DNA of 17,807 nucleotides from an uncultured Lachnobacterium sp. (GTDB lineage Bacteria; Bacillota; Clostridia; Lachnospirales; Lachnospiraceae). The notes under the pieces are model-generated. The model worked only from the letters and a program-made list of their open reading frames with translations, was not told where the DNA came from and searched no databases. The stretch spans positions 1 through 17,807 of the forward strand of contig URQG01000014.1 of NCBI GenBank assembly GCA_900549895.1, read 5' to 3'. The translations under genes were made by a program, and so were the position numbers. Shown here one piece after another: positions 5,351-13,714 of this stretch; within the stretch, counting starts at the first letter, position 1, and each line of letters starts with the position of its first letter.

Positions 5351-7054
5351 ATGGCAAACGGATTCGGATCTCTCTATGTTGGAGCATCTGGTCTCCAGAA
5401 TGCACAGAATGCATTGAACACAACTGCAAACAACCTTGCGAATGTTGATACCAAAGGATATGTTCGTGAGCAGGTTCGCTTTGCGGATAAGAATTATATA
5501 AAACTCAAAGAAGTCAGCAATCGCGTGAATATGCAGCAGTCAGGACTGGGTGTATCCATCGGCGATGTGGCTCATGCAAGAGATATCTTTCTCGACAAGA
5601 CTTACCGGCAGGAAGCAGGAAGAAAAGAGTTCTACTCCTCACAGTATGAGGTTGCCACTTATGTGGAGGATCTTATGCAGGAGTTGAACGGCGAGCAGTT
5701 TAAGGAGAGTGTGAACAGCCTTTGGCAGGCGTTTCAGGAACTTTCCACGAAACCTGCGATCTCTACCAACCAGAACCTTGTTCTGCAAAAAGCAGAATTG
5801 CTGGTAACCCGGAGTCAGTCGATCTACTCGGATCTTAAGAGTTATCAATCCAATATTAATGAACAAATTAAAGATGATGTTGATCGTGCCAACGAGATCG
5901 GAAATCGTGTCTATGAACTGAATCTGAAGATTCAGAAAGTTGAGGCCGGTGGCGTTGAGACGGCTATGACGTTGCGTGATGAACGGGATACACTTTTGGA
6001 CGAACTGGGTCAGTACGGAAGAATCGATGTCACAGAAGATGCGACAGGATTCTGTTACGTGGATTTTGAGGGCGTACGCTTTATTGACGACCATAAGTGT
6101 TACAATATGGGATTAAATCCGGCGAAAGGTACCGGTTTTTATACCCCTTATTGGCCGCAGCAGTCGGATCTTGCAAACGAGAAGTATGTTCCGGTATTTC
6201 GTCTGGAAGATGAGATCTCTACCGAGATGAATACCGATGTCGGCGGGATTAAATCAAAGCTTCTCGCAAGAGGAAACCGATACGGTGTGACAGCCGATCT
6301 GGAGACGGAGAAAGCATACAGCAAAGTTTCCAACAGTACCGTAATGGAAGTAGAAGCCCAGATTGATACGCTTTTTTCCAGAATCGTGAAGGCAATGAAC
6401 GATGTGTACTGCCCGAATATCGAGTCGGATTCCGAAATTACATCTGTGGACGGAACGGTTTATCCGGCAGGAACCAAGATCCTTGATACGGAGAACTGTG
6501 CAAGAGGCGTGGATGGAAAACTTCCACCGAGAGAGCTTTTTACAAGGGTTGGCGTGGATCGGTACACCGAAGTGACCGGCACAGACGGAAAAACCTATTA
6601 TGTATATAACGAAGAGGATCCGGATAATTCATCCACCATGTACAGCATTGGTTCGGTGACGATCAATTCGGATCTCAAGAAACAGATTACACTGATGCCG
6701 GCTTATACCGCGAACGGAGCCGTTGATTATGACTTCGGACACCGTCTTGCGGATGCATGGAATGTTAAGGATATGGTCCTTAATCCGAATGATCAGAAGC
6801 CGTGTACATTTGAGGAATATTACGACAAGCTGGTTTCGCAGCTTGGACTTGTCGGCAACACTTACCAGTCGGCAACCGAGACGCTTGAGGGAACGGTAAG
6901 CTCCGTTGACAATAAGCGACAGCAGGTTATGGGAGTGTCTTCCGATGAGGAATTGACATATATGATCAAGTTCCAGTCTGCATACAATGCAGCGAGCCGA
7001 TTCATGAATGTGATCAGCGAGATGACGGAACTGATCGTGACAGGACTTAAGTAG
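5351..7054 (+). CDS. flgK: Hook-filament junction protein FlgK (HAP1), first copy
   Basis: A 567-residue FlgK. The N-terminal rod/hook signature ANNLANVDTKGY is at 26-37, within the D0 helix that starts SLYVGASGLQNAQNALNTTA. The D1 coiled region runs to about 240. A variable middle (about 245-490) carries beta-rich sequence. The C-terminal D0 helix ends with GVSSDEELTYMIKFQSAYNAASRFMNVISEM, the family's closing pattern. FlgK forms the first ring joining the hook to the filament and is exported with help from FlgN. Length is close to the usual 550. AGGAGG lies nine bases upstream. A second FlgK-like gene follows after 70 bases, so the division of labour between the two is unclear. Confidence 0.93.
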   Translation: MANGFGSLYVGASGLQNAQNALNTTANNLANVDTKGYVREQVRFADKNYIKLKEVSNRVNMQQSGLGVSIGDVAHARDIFLDKTYRQEAGRKEFYSSQYEVATYVEDLMQELNGEQFKESVNSLWQAFQELSTKPAISTNQNLVLQKAELLVTRSQSIYSDLKSYQSNINEQIKDDVDRANEIGNRVYELNLKIQKVEAGGVETAMTLRDERDTLLDELGQYGRIDVTEDATGFCYVDFEGVRFIDDHKCYNMGLNPAKGTGFYTPYWPQQSDLANEKYVPVFRLEDEISTEMNTDVGGIKSKLLARGNRYGVTADLETEKAYSKVSNSTVMEVEAQIDTLFSRIVKAMNDVYCPNIESDSEITSVDGTVYPAGTKILDTENCARGVDGKLPPRELFTRVGVDRYTEVTGTDGKTYYVYNEEDPDNSSTMYSIGSVTINSDLKKQITLMPAYTANGAVDYDFGHRLADAWNVKDMVLNPNDQKPCTFEEYYDKLVSQLGLVGNTYQSATETLEGTVSSVDNKRQQVMGVSSDEELTYMIKFQSAYNAASRFMNVISEMTELIVTGLK

Positions 7055-7057
7055 AAG

Positions 7058-7069
7058 CGGATTCGTCCG
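7058..7069 (+). other. Small UUCG-tetraloop hairpin after flgK
   Basis: CGGATTCGTCCG forms a 4-bp stem with a very stable UUCG loop three bases after the flgK stop. There is no T-tract. It may protect an mRNA 3' end produced by processing between the two flgK genes. Confidence 0.4.
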
Positions 7070-7124
7070 GGACAGGGCGATAACCGTGAAGCTGTGGATG
7101 AGTAAGGAACAGGAGGAGTAGAAT

Positions 7125-8984
7125 ATGCCATCACAATTTTTCGGACTTAATATTGGGGCAAGTGCTCTGTCCTCATTTCAGACGTCTGTAAATACGACCG
7201 CGAACAATATCGCAAATGTGCAGACAAAGGGTTATACCAGACAGACGACAACACTTGAATCTACCGATCCGATCCGTGTCAATGCCCGTTACGGAAGTAC
7301 CGGAACCGGTGTGGTTGCGACTGCTATCACGCAGGAGAGAAATCTCTATTACGATAGCAAATATTGGCAGAACAGTTCGAGCAAGGGATATTATGAGCAG
7401 AAATTATATTACCTGTATCAGGTAGAGGATACGATCAAGAATGACGATACACAGATCGGATTTACAACGATCTTTGCCAAAATGTTTAACGGTCTTGATA
7501 CTTTAAAGACCAAGGGCGAGGAAGTCAGTGTCCGTAACCAGTTTATCCATCAGGCACAGAGCTTGTGTACTTATTTTAATGAGTTATCCACAAGCCTGTC
7601 GCAGATGCAGGAAGATGCCAACGAAGAAATCAAAAGCAGTGTGGGAACGGTAAATGCAATCTCGCAGAAGGTCGCAATCTTAAATAAAGAGATCAACATG
7701 ATCGAAGTCCGTGGCGGACATGCCAATGAGCTTCGTGATCAGAGAGCGAATCTGGTCGATCAGCTCTCTGAACTTGTCAATGTCGAGACGCAGGAGTATG
7801 AAGTTCACAATACATACGGACAGAATCTTGGCGGCACGAATTATCGTGTTATCATCAACGGACAGGTTCTTGTTGATGGAAATGATTACCGCACACTGGA
7901 TTGTGTGACTTCGGATTACAAATACAACCAGACCGATGCCGACGGACTTTATTCCATTGTCTGGTCTGATACGGGAATGGACTTCGCAGCGACCTCCGGT
8001 ACAGCGGGAGGCAGCCTGAAGGCGCTTTTTTCCGTGCGAGACGGTAATAATGCAGAAAATATGAAGGGAACGGTGGACAGTGTCGAGACTGCAACGGACG
8101 CGGACGGCGTGACGCGCAGCAGTATCAATATGACATTCCCGTCCACCACGGATATGCACGCGCTCAATCTGCCGGAAAACGGCATACTGACTGTGGGCAA
8201 CCGTCACTATAACTATGACAGCTGGGAAGCAACCGTCGGTCAGGATGGTATCACGAGCATTAAATTCAATCTGACGGAGGAGATTCCGGCAGAGCGTATC
8301 GACAAGATTGAGGGAATGCAGCTTACTTGCGGCGACACCGTGGATGCACTCGGCGTACCTTATTATCAGGCACAGATTAACGAATTTGTCCGCAACTTCG
8401 TCAAGATGTTTAACGACATTGAAAAACAGGGTGTGGATCTGACAGGAAGCCCGATGGGTGCTTTTTTTGTCGGACAGACGAAGACCGGCGCAATCTATGA
8501 CGCGAGTGATTATGATGACAAGGCAACAACGGACGGCACGCCTTTTACCATCAGCTCGAAGGATGACAGTTACTACAGATTCCTTGCCAGCAATATTGCG
8601 GTGAACTCCAAATCCATTCAGAACCCGAATTATTTTTCGACTTCTACCGAGATCAATAACGGTGAGGCAAAGTATGATATCGTAGAGAAATTGTTGACCT
8701 TGCAGAAGGATGTCACGATGTTCCGCGGCGATAATGCGGAGTCGTTCCTCGAGACACTTTTGTCCGATATCACGGTCGATGTGGACAAGACCAATATCAG
8801 CTACAAGAATTACTATAATCTTCAGACTGCGGTCGGAAATCAGAGAACTTCCGTGTCCGGTGTCGATGAAGATGAAGAGGCGTTAAACCTGATCAAATAT
8901 CAGAATGCATACAACCTGGCTTCAAAAGTAATTTCCGTAATGTCGGAAATGTATGACAAACTGATTAATGAAACGGGAGTATAG
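7125..8984 (+). CDS. flgK: FlgK-like hook-filament junction protein, second copy
   Basis: A 619-residue FlgK paralogue, not a simple duplicate of the gene before it. It has its own N-terminal signature ANNIANVQTKGY (26-37, same spacing as the first copy). A D1 region follows with the stretch GGHANELRDQRANLVDQLSELV near residue 200, a FlgK hallmark. The variable middle (about 240-520) is unrelated in wording to the first copy. The C-terminal helix GVDEDEEALNLIKYQNAYNLASKVISVMSEMYDKL (about 580-614) is closer to the classical FlgK ending than that of the first copy. It is about 60 residues longer than usual. AGGAGG lies eight bases upstream. It could replace the first copy or form a second ring at the junction; the sequence does not decide. 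Confidence 0.88.
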   Translation: MPSQFFGLNIGASALSSFQTSVNTTANNIANVQTKGYTRQTTTLESTDPIRVNARYGSTGTGVVATAITQERNLYYDSKYWQNSSSKGYYEQKLYYLYQVEDTIKNDDTQIGFTTIFAKMFNGLDTLKTKGEEVSVRNQFIHQAQSLCTYFNELSTSLSQMQEDANEEIKSSVGTVNAISQKVAILNKEINMIEVRGGHANELRDQRANLVDQLSELVNVETQEYEVHNTYGQNLGGTNYRVIINGQVLVDGNDYRTLDCVTSDYKYNQTDADGLYSIVWSDTGMDFAATSGTAGGSLKALFSVRDGNNAENMKGTVDSVETATDADGVTRSSINMTFPSTTDMHALNLPENGILTVGNRHYNYDSWEATVGQDGITSIKFNLTEEIPAERIDKIEGMQLTCGDTVDALGVPYYQAQINEFVRNFVKMFNDIEKQGVDLTGSPMGAFFVGQTKTGAIYDASDYDDKATTDGTPFTISSKDDSYYRFLASNIAVNSKSIQNPNYFSTSTEINNGEAKYDIVEKLLTLQKDVTMFRGDNAESFLETLLSDITVDVDKTNISYKNYYNLQTAVGNQRTSVSGVDEDEEALNLIKYQNAYNLASKVISVMSEMYDKLINETGV

Positions 8985-9026
8985 GTCGATATATAAATTG
9001 ACGGCGCAGGGAAGCGTCGCAGACCA

Positions 9027-9040
9027 ATACATGGATGTAT
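9027..9040 (+). promoter_or_regulatory. Predicted CsrA binding hairpin in the flgL leader
   Basis: ATACATGGATGTAT folds into a 5-bp stem closed by a UGGA loop. As RNA it matches 11 of 12 positions of the published CsrA SELEX consensus RUACARGGAUGU (only the R before GGA is U), and all positions of the related RsmE pattern A/UCANGGANGU/A. It lies 33 bases before the flgL start. The csrA gene is 2 kb downstream on the same strand. Binding itself is inferred. Confidence 0.65.
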
Positions 9041-9072
9041 AACCCAGAAAAAGACAAAAGGGGGCAATACAC

Positions 9073-10566
9073 ATGCGTGTAACCAACAACATGATTACTG
9101 CCAACACCAAATCAAACATTAACGGTAACAAGGTGCTGGTCGACAAATACAATACGCAGATGACAACGCAGAAGAAGATCAACCGTCCTTCCGAGGATCC
9201 GGTTGTTGCGATCCGTTCGCTGCGTATGCAGACAAGTTTGAGTCATATCACGCAGTATCTGGACAATAATATTTCCGATGCCAATGCGTGGCTCGATGTA
9301 ACAGAGACCGCATTAATCAATATGAAGAAAATCCTGACCGATATCCGTACCCAGTGTGTCAACGGCTCAACCGATACACTGACCGCGGATAACCGCCGTA
9401 CCATCCTGAAGTCGCTTCAGGCGATGAGCGATCAGGTCTACAGTGAGGGCAATGCGGACTACGCGGGACGCACCGTATTTACCGGATACCGTACTTCCTC
9501 TCAGCTGACGTTCAAGACAGACGAGAAGGATACGACATACAATATTGACCAGAAATTTACCTATCAGGATCTGCAGGAACACCGCTACTATTTCGGAGAG
9601 ACGGATGTCCCGGCCGATGCGAAGACCGCATGTACGACAGAGATCGGCACACATACATACAGCAGACTGCGTCTGGCATATGATGGGGTAGATTCTTTGG
9701 ATAAATTCTCTTACACAGCGGGTGGCAACACGACCGATATGACCGGAAAAGTCGTTGTATACGACAATGAGGAGCAGTGGCGTCAGGCAACCGCAAACGG
9801 GGATGACGCATTAACGCTTGGCGAAGATGATATGATCTTCTTGAAAGAGACCGGCGAACTCGTGCTCGGCAAGAACATTGCGCACACGATGGCACAGACC
9901 AAGGCAGAATTCAGCATGTCTTATACCAAGACCGGTTTCGATGCAGGAGAGGCAAGACCGGAGTACTATTATGACTGTAAAATGAAGACGCCGGACATGA
10001 ACGAGGCTGTCACATACACGAAAGAGAATCAGCAGATTCTCTTCGAGATTTCAAGCGGAATCACACTTCCTGCAAACACACAGGCGAGCGAAGTATTTGA
10101 TACGAGCATCGGACGTGATGTGACCGAGATGATCGACATCGTAAGCAAGGCAATCGAAGCCAATGATAAAGTGGACAAGATCAAGCAGATGATGGAGCGT
10201 GATTCCTACGCGGATGCGGATTCGCAGAAGGTGCTTCAGACGTATCTTGATGCGGCACAAAAAGAAGCGGATTATGCAAACGATAATCTGAAGAAGACAT
10301 ACAAGCAGTATATTACCAACTTTGACAATTATCTTGGGGACGTCAACAATGCGATCACCAACATCGGTAGTCTGCAGAATCGTCTGGACCTCACACAGAC
10401 CCGTGTCGAGAACCAGAAGACGACCGTTGAGGAGCTGAAGTCCAGCAATGATGACCGTGAGATTTCGGATATCATTATCGACTATACCGCATCTTACAAT
10501 GCATATACTTCCAGCCTGACCGCAGCAGCGAAGGTTGGAAAGCAGACACTGCTTGATTATTTGTAA
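9073..10566 (+). CDS. flgL: Hook-filament junction protein FlgL (HAP3)
   Basis: A 497-residue flagellin-like junction protein. The N-terminal D0/D1 flagellin-type helices (1-140) open with MRVTNNMITANTKSNINGN and contain the typical INRPSEDPVVAIRSLRMQ stretch. The C-terminal helices (about 400-497) contain NRLDLTQTRVENQKTTVEELKSSNDD and end in a hydrophobic helix with SYNAYTSSLTAAAKV. FlgL sits between FlgK and the filament and needs FlgN for export. It is much longer than the usual 300 or so residues. The extra sequence (about 160-370) is rich in Asp, Thr and Tyr and probably forms an exposed outer domain. GGGGG lies about nine bases upstream of the start. Confidence 0.92.
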   Translation: MRVTNNMITANTKSNINGNKVLVDKYNTQMTTQKKINRPSEDPVVAIRSLRMQTSLSHITQYLDNNISDANAWLDVTETALINMKKILTDIRTQCVNGSTDTLTADNRRTILKSLQAMSDQVYSEGNADYAGRTVFTGYRTSSQLTFKTDEKDTTYNIDQKFTYQDLQEHRYYFGETDVPADAKTACTTEIGTHTYSRLRLAYDGVDSLDKFSYTAGGNTTDMTGKVVVYDNEEQWRQATANGDDALTLGEDDMIFLKETGELVLGKNIAHTMAQTKAEFSMSYTKTGFDAGEARPEYYYDCKMKTPDMNEAVTYTKENQQILFEISSGITLPANTQASEVFDTSIGRDVTEMIDIVSKAIEANDKVDKIKQMMERDSYADADSQKVLQTYLDAAQKEADYANDNLKKTYKQYITNFDNYLGDVNNAITNIGSLQNRLDLTQTRVENQKTTVEELKSSNDDREISDIIIDYTASYNAYTSSLTAAAKVGKQTLLDYL

Positions 10567-10573
10567 AAAACTG

Positions 10574-10622
10574 AAAGCCGGGGGCAAAGCCGCGGAGCAG
10601 CGGGTAAGGACAATCCGGCTTT
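10574..10622 (+). other. Structured leader between flgL and fliW
   Basis: An outer stem pairs AAAGCCGG (10574-10581) with CCGGCTTT (10615-10622), followed by GAGTTTTC, a weak T-run. Inside it CCGC/GCGG (10590-10603) encloses the six-base loop GGAGCA. It could be a leaky terminator after flgL that lowers fliW-csrA transcription, or a CsrA-responsive leader; the two are not exclusive. Confidence 0.5.
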
Positions 10623-10664
10623 GAGTTTTCATAAATTCATCGCGGAGCGAGAGGAGAAAAGACC

Positions 10665-11129
10665 ATGAAGGCAAAAACAAGAATTTTCGGCGAGATCGAG
10701 ATCGCAGATGACAAGATCATAACCCTGGAAAAAGGCATGATCGGATTTCCGGACCTGAACCGGTTCGCATTAATTTTCGACGAGGAGAAGCAGAAGAAGC
10801 ATAATTCCATCATGTGGCTGCAGTCCATGGACGACACGGATATCGCATTTCCGGTTATGGAGCCGCTGGCAGTCAAAGAAGACTATAAACCAAACGTAAA
10901 CGAAGCGATGATTGCACCGCTCGGACAATTGAATGAAGAGAACACCTACATCCTCGTAACCGTAACGGTTCCGAAGAAGGTTGAGGACTTTTCCGTGAAT
11001 CTGAAAGCACCGCTCATCATCAACATGGATACCCATAAGGGAGTCCAGCTTATTGTTGAGGACGACTATCCGGTAAAATACAAAGTATATCAGATTCTGA
11101 AAGACCAGAAAGAAAAGGCAGGTGAATAG
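10665..11129 (+). CDS. fliW: Flagellar assembly factor FliW
   Basis: A 154-residue FliW-family protein. Conserved points include the early GEIEI strand, the EKGMIGFPDLNRFALI turn (about 22-37), WLQSMDDTDIAFPVMEP (about 51-67) and a late LKAPLIINMDTHKGVQ strand (about 112-127). FliW is cytoplasmic and binds either flagellin or CsrA. When flagellin is exported, free FliW takes CsrA off the flagellin mRNA and translation resumes. csrA follows after two bases, so the two are translationally coupled. GAGAGGAG lies upstream of the start. The family and its position next to csrA leave little doubt. Confidence 0.95.
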   Translation: MKAKTRIFGEIEIADDKIITLEKGMIGFPDLNRFALIFDEEKQKKHNSIMWLQSMDDTDIAFPVMEPLAVKEDYKPNVNEAMIAPLGQLNEENTYILVTVTVPKKVEDFSVNLKAPLIINMDTHKGVQLIVEDDYPVKYKVYQILKDQKEKAGE

Positions 11130-11131
11130 AT

Positions 11132-11350
11132 ATGTTGGCATTAACGAGAAAGAAAGGCGAAGCCCTTGTAATCAACAACAATATCGAGATCACCGTGCTG
11201 GAAATCCGCGGCGATCAGATCAAAATTGGTATCTCGGCTCCGAAGGATGTGCCGGTATACCGTAAGGAAGTATACTTACAGATCCAGAAAGAGAACGAAG
11301 AGGCACTGCATGCAGACAGCTTCGAGGCGTTAAAAAATATTATGGGATAA
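11132..11350 (+). CDS. csrA: Translational regulator CsrA
   Basis: A 72-residue CsrA: a dimeric RNA-binding protein that recognises GGA in hairpin loops and blocks ribosome binding. The RNA-contact residues known from E. coli are kept (L4, R6, V42, R44). The C-terminal extension after about residue 48 is of the Bacillus type. N55 aligns with the asparagine that B. subtilis CsrA needs for FliW control. The start lies two bases after the fliW stop, and AGGTGA within the end of fliW is the ribosome site. The likely main target is the fliC leader; further GGA hairpins in the flgK, flgL and fliW leaders are candidate targets. Confidence 0.96.
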   Translation: MLALTRKKGEALVINNNIEITVLEIRGDQIKIGISAPKDVPVYRKEVYLQIQKENEEALHADSFEALKNIMG

Positions 11351-11355
11351 AATTC

Positions 11356-11390
11356 ATCGGAGGGTTAACTTTTATAGGAATCCCTCCGAT
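11356..11390 (+). other. Hairpin between csrA and flaG
   Basis: A perfect 9-bp stem ATCGGAGGG / CCCTCCGAT with a 17-base loop starts six bases after the csrA stop and is followed by ATTTCTTCT. The loop holds a GGA (ATAGGAAT). The T-tract is interrupted, so it may be a partial terminator, a 3' stabiliser, or a CsrA site. No separate promoter for flaG is clear in the remaining 70 bases. Confidence 0.55.
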
Positions 11391-11459
11391 ATTTCTTCTA
11401 GATAAAAGGATTTCAGTTCAACATAAAAGCAGCATGAATGAAAACAGGAGGTCATCATC

Positions 11460-11885
11460 ATGGGAATTGAAGCAATTAAAGGTGCAGCAATGACATATCA
11501 GGGAAGTGCGTCAACTGCAGAAACAAGAGAAGAAGCAAGATCAAAAGTTGAACAGACAGAGAATGTCGGTATCTCAAACAATATTGCGAAAGCAACGGTT
11601 GCATTAGATACCAAACAGACAAGCGGCGAAGGAACCGGCAGCAATGCCCAGCAGGATCAGGACAAGCAGAATGCCCAGATCAAGAAAGCAATCGATGATA
11701 TCAATAAGAAAGCGATGAATTCGGAAGCAATCTTTGGTATCCACGAGGCAACGAACCGTGTAACGATCAAGATCGTAGATAAGGACACCAAGAAAGTGAT
11801 CAAGGAACTCCCACCGGAGAAGACCCTGGACATGATCGCCAAAGTATGGGAGATGGCAGGACTTATGGTAGACGAGAAGAGATAA
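11460..11885 (+). CDS. flaG: FlaG-family flagellar protein
   Basis: A 141-residue FlaG. The N-terminal 70 residues are low-complexity, rich in Thr, Ser, Gln and Glu. The conserved C-terminal domain (about 88-141) carries the family signature: FGIHEATNRVTIKIVDKDT, then VIKELPPEKTLDMIAKVWE and a final GLMVDEKR. FlaG proteins influence filament length in other bacteria by an unknown mechanism, and they usually sit just before fliD, as here (46 bases apart). AGGAGG lies eight bases before the start. Confidence 0.92.
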   Translation: MGIEAIKGAAMTYQGSASTAETREEARSKVEQTENVGISNNIAKATVALDTKQTSGEGTGSNAQQDQDKQNAQIKKAIDDINKKAMNSEAIFGIHEATNRVTIKIVDKDTKKVIKELPPEKTLDMIAKVWEMAGLMVDEKR

Positions 11886-11931
11886 TAAAGTTAGTAGAGA
11901 TCGTGACAAGAAGAATTAGGAGGGAACCCCT

Positions 11932-13668
11932 ATGGCAATGAGAGTATCGGGTATCAATTCCGGACTGGACACGGATGCCATCGTTCAGGAACTGGTATCG
12001 GCATATAGTAAGAAAACCGAGAAATATACAAAGGAACAGACCAAATTAGGCTGGAAGCAGGAGGCCTGGAAGGGACTGAATACCAAAGTATACAGTCTTT
12101 ACAATAGTGTTGGTAAGATGCGTTATTCCAGTGCGTACAGCATGAAGAAGACAACCGTTTCCGACACGACAAAAGCAACGGTGACTGCCAGTGGTGATGC
12201 TGTCAACGGAACACAGAAGCTTCATGTACTGTCAACGGCACAGTCCGGTTATCTGACCGGCGGCAAGCTGGCGTTCCACAAGGAAGTGACCAAGGATGGC
12301 GTAACCACTCTTGAGAAGACGGAACTGAAGGACAAGGACGGTAATCCTGAGAAGCTTACGAGCACGACCAAGCTGAGTGCGCTTGGCTATACAGACGGCA
12401 AAGATACAACTTTAGATATCCATACGACCAACGAAAAGGGCGAGGCTGTCACGCAAAAGATCACACTCGGCAAAGACAGCACGATCCAGGATGTTGTCAG
12501 TGCTCTTCGTGAGAATGGCTTGAACGCAAGCTTTGACGAGAATAATGGGCGCCTTTTTGTCAGCTCCAAGGATACCGGAAAGGCAGCGGACTTTACCATC
12601 AGTGCATCAACCACAAAGAAGATTCCAAAGACGGATGATGACGGTAATCTGGTAAAAGACAAAGACGGCAACGTTGTTATGGAAGAAATCAAGATGTCCG
12701 ACGATGAGAGCGCATCGTCGAAAAAACTGCTCGGCTTACTTGGCCTTGATACAGTGAATAATACCTATGACAATCAGGCTGTGAAAATTGATGGACGCAA
12801 TGCAGTCATCTCATTAAACGGCGTAAAGTATACCAATACGACCAATGATTTCGCAATCAATGGATTGAATGTATCAGTTACCGGTGTGACCGATAATGTG
12901 ACGGATCCGGAGAATGTTGATCTGTCAACGCTGGATGATAGTACCGCAATCACAATTACGACGACAACGGACTCACAGGGAATCTATGATAAAGTCAAGG
13001 ATTTTCTGACAGAATATAACAATATCATCAATGAGATCACGAAACTGTATAATGCGGATTCCGCCGGAAGTTACGAGCCACTGACGGATGACGAAAAGGA
13101 CAAGATGTCTGACACGGAGATCGAAAAGTGGGAGACGAAGATTAAGGATTCCCTTCTCCGCAGGGATACCTCGCTTGGAACTATCATGAATTCTATGATG
13201 ACGGCGATGTCCAGCCCGATTACGATCGATGGAAAGGATTACTCGCTTTCAAGCTTCGGCATCCAGACACTCGGATATCTGAATGCGGCAAAGAATGAGC
13301 AGAATGCTTATCACATTGACGGTGATGAGGACGATGAGAATACATCCGGAAACAAGAACAAGCTGATGGATGCCATCACAAAGAATCCGGATACCGTGAT
13401 TGATTTCATGAAGCAGCTCAGTACGAATCTGTACAAAGCGATGGATCAGCAGATGCAGTCCAGCAGTCTGCGTTCCCGTTATAAGATTTACAATGATAAG
13501 GAACTGGATAAGGAGTATTCCAACCTTACCAAGACCATCAAACAGTGGGAAAATAAAGTATCCGACAAGGAAGATTATTACTATAAGAAATTCTCGAACA
13601 TGGAAACCGCTATGTCTAAGTTACAAAGCCAGACCAGCTCTCTGAGTTCCATGCTTGGAAGCAGTTAA
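11932..13668 (+). CDS. fliD: Filament cap protein FliD (HAP2)
   Basis: A 578-residue FliD. The N-terminal GINSGLDTDAIVQ (7-19) begins the conserved region, whose pattern continues through KLGWKQEAWKGLNTKVYSL (about 43-61). A middle domain (about 95-300) has charged, repetitive Asp/Lys/Gly/Asn sequence (KDKDGNP, TDDDGNLVKDKDGNV). The C-terminal part (about 345-578) has the FliD_C pattern DKVKDFLTEYNNIINEIT and ends in a coiled coil. FliD forms the cap under which exported flagellin folds at the tip, and FliT-type chaperones handle it before export. AGGAGGG lies upstream, and AGGG/CCCT just before the ATG could form a small hairpin covering it. The length is somewhat above the usual 470-500. 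Confidence 0.94.
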   Translation: MAMRVSGINSGLDTDAIVQELVSAYSKKTEKYTKEQTKLGWKQEAWKGLNTKVYSLYNSVGKMRYSSAYSMKKTTVSDTTKATVTASGDAVNGTQKLHVLSTAQSGYLTGGKLAFHKEVTKDGVTTLEKTELKDKDGNPEKLTSTTKLSALGYTDGKDTTLDIHTTNEKGEAVTQKITLGKDSTIQDVVSALRENGLNASFDENNGRLFVSSKDTGKAADFTISASTTKKIPKTDDDGNLVKDKDGNVVMEEIKMSDDESASSKKLLGLLGLDTVNNTYDNQAVKIDGRNAVISLNGVKYTNTTNDFAINGLNVSVTGVTDNVTDPENVDLSTLDDSTAITITTTTDSQGIYDKVKDFLTEYNNIINEITKLYNADSAGSYEPLTDDEKDKMSDTEIEKWETKIKDSLLRRDTSLGTIMNSMMTAMSSPITIDGKDYSLSSFGIQTLGYLNAAKNEQNAYHIDGDEDDENTSGNKNKLMDAITKNPDTVIDFMKQLSTNLYKAMDQQMQSSSLRSRYKIYNDKELDKEYSNLTKTIKQWENKVSDKEDYYYKKFSNMETAMSKLQSQTSSLSSMLGSS

Positions 13669-13714
13669 AAGCTGACTCCATTAGATGAAAAAGAAGTTAA
13701 GGGGAGGAGTTGCG

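Noticed and set aside
5639..6094. Minus-strand open reading frame of 151 codons inside flgK
   Set aside because: It is antisense to a conserved FlgK coiled region; composition is that of a reverse shadow frame.
10051..10680. Long minus-strand open reading frame of 209 codons across flgL and the fliW start
   Set aside because: It is a shadow of flgL codon pattern, with no ribosome site or family features, and it crosses the structured fliW leader.
12601..12720. Repeated KDKDGN-type wording in the FliD middle domain as a possible tandem repeat or calcium-binding array
   Set aside because: Only a few irregular copies within one variable domain; no regular period in the DNA and no complete calcium-binding motif.
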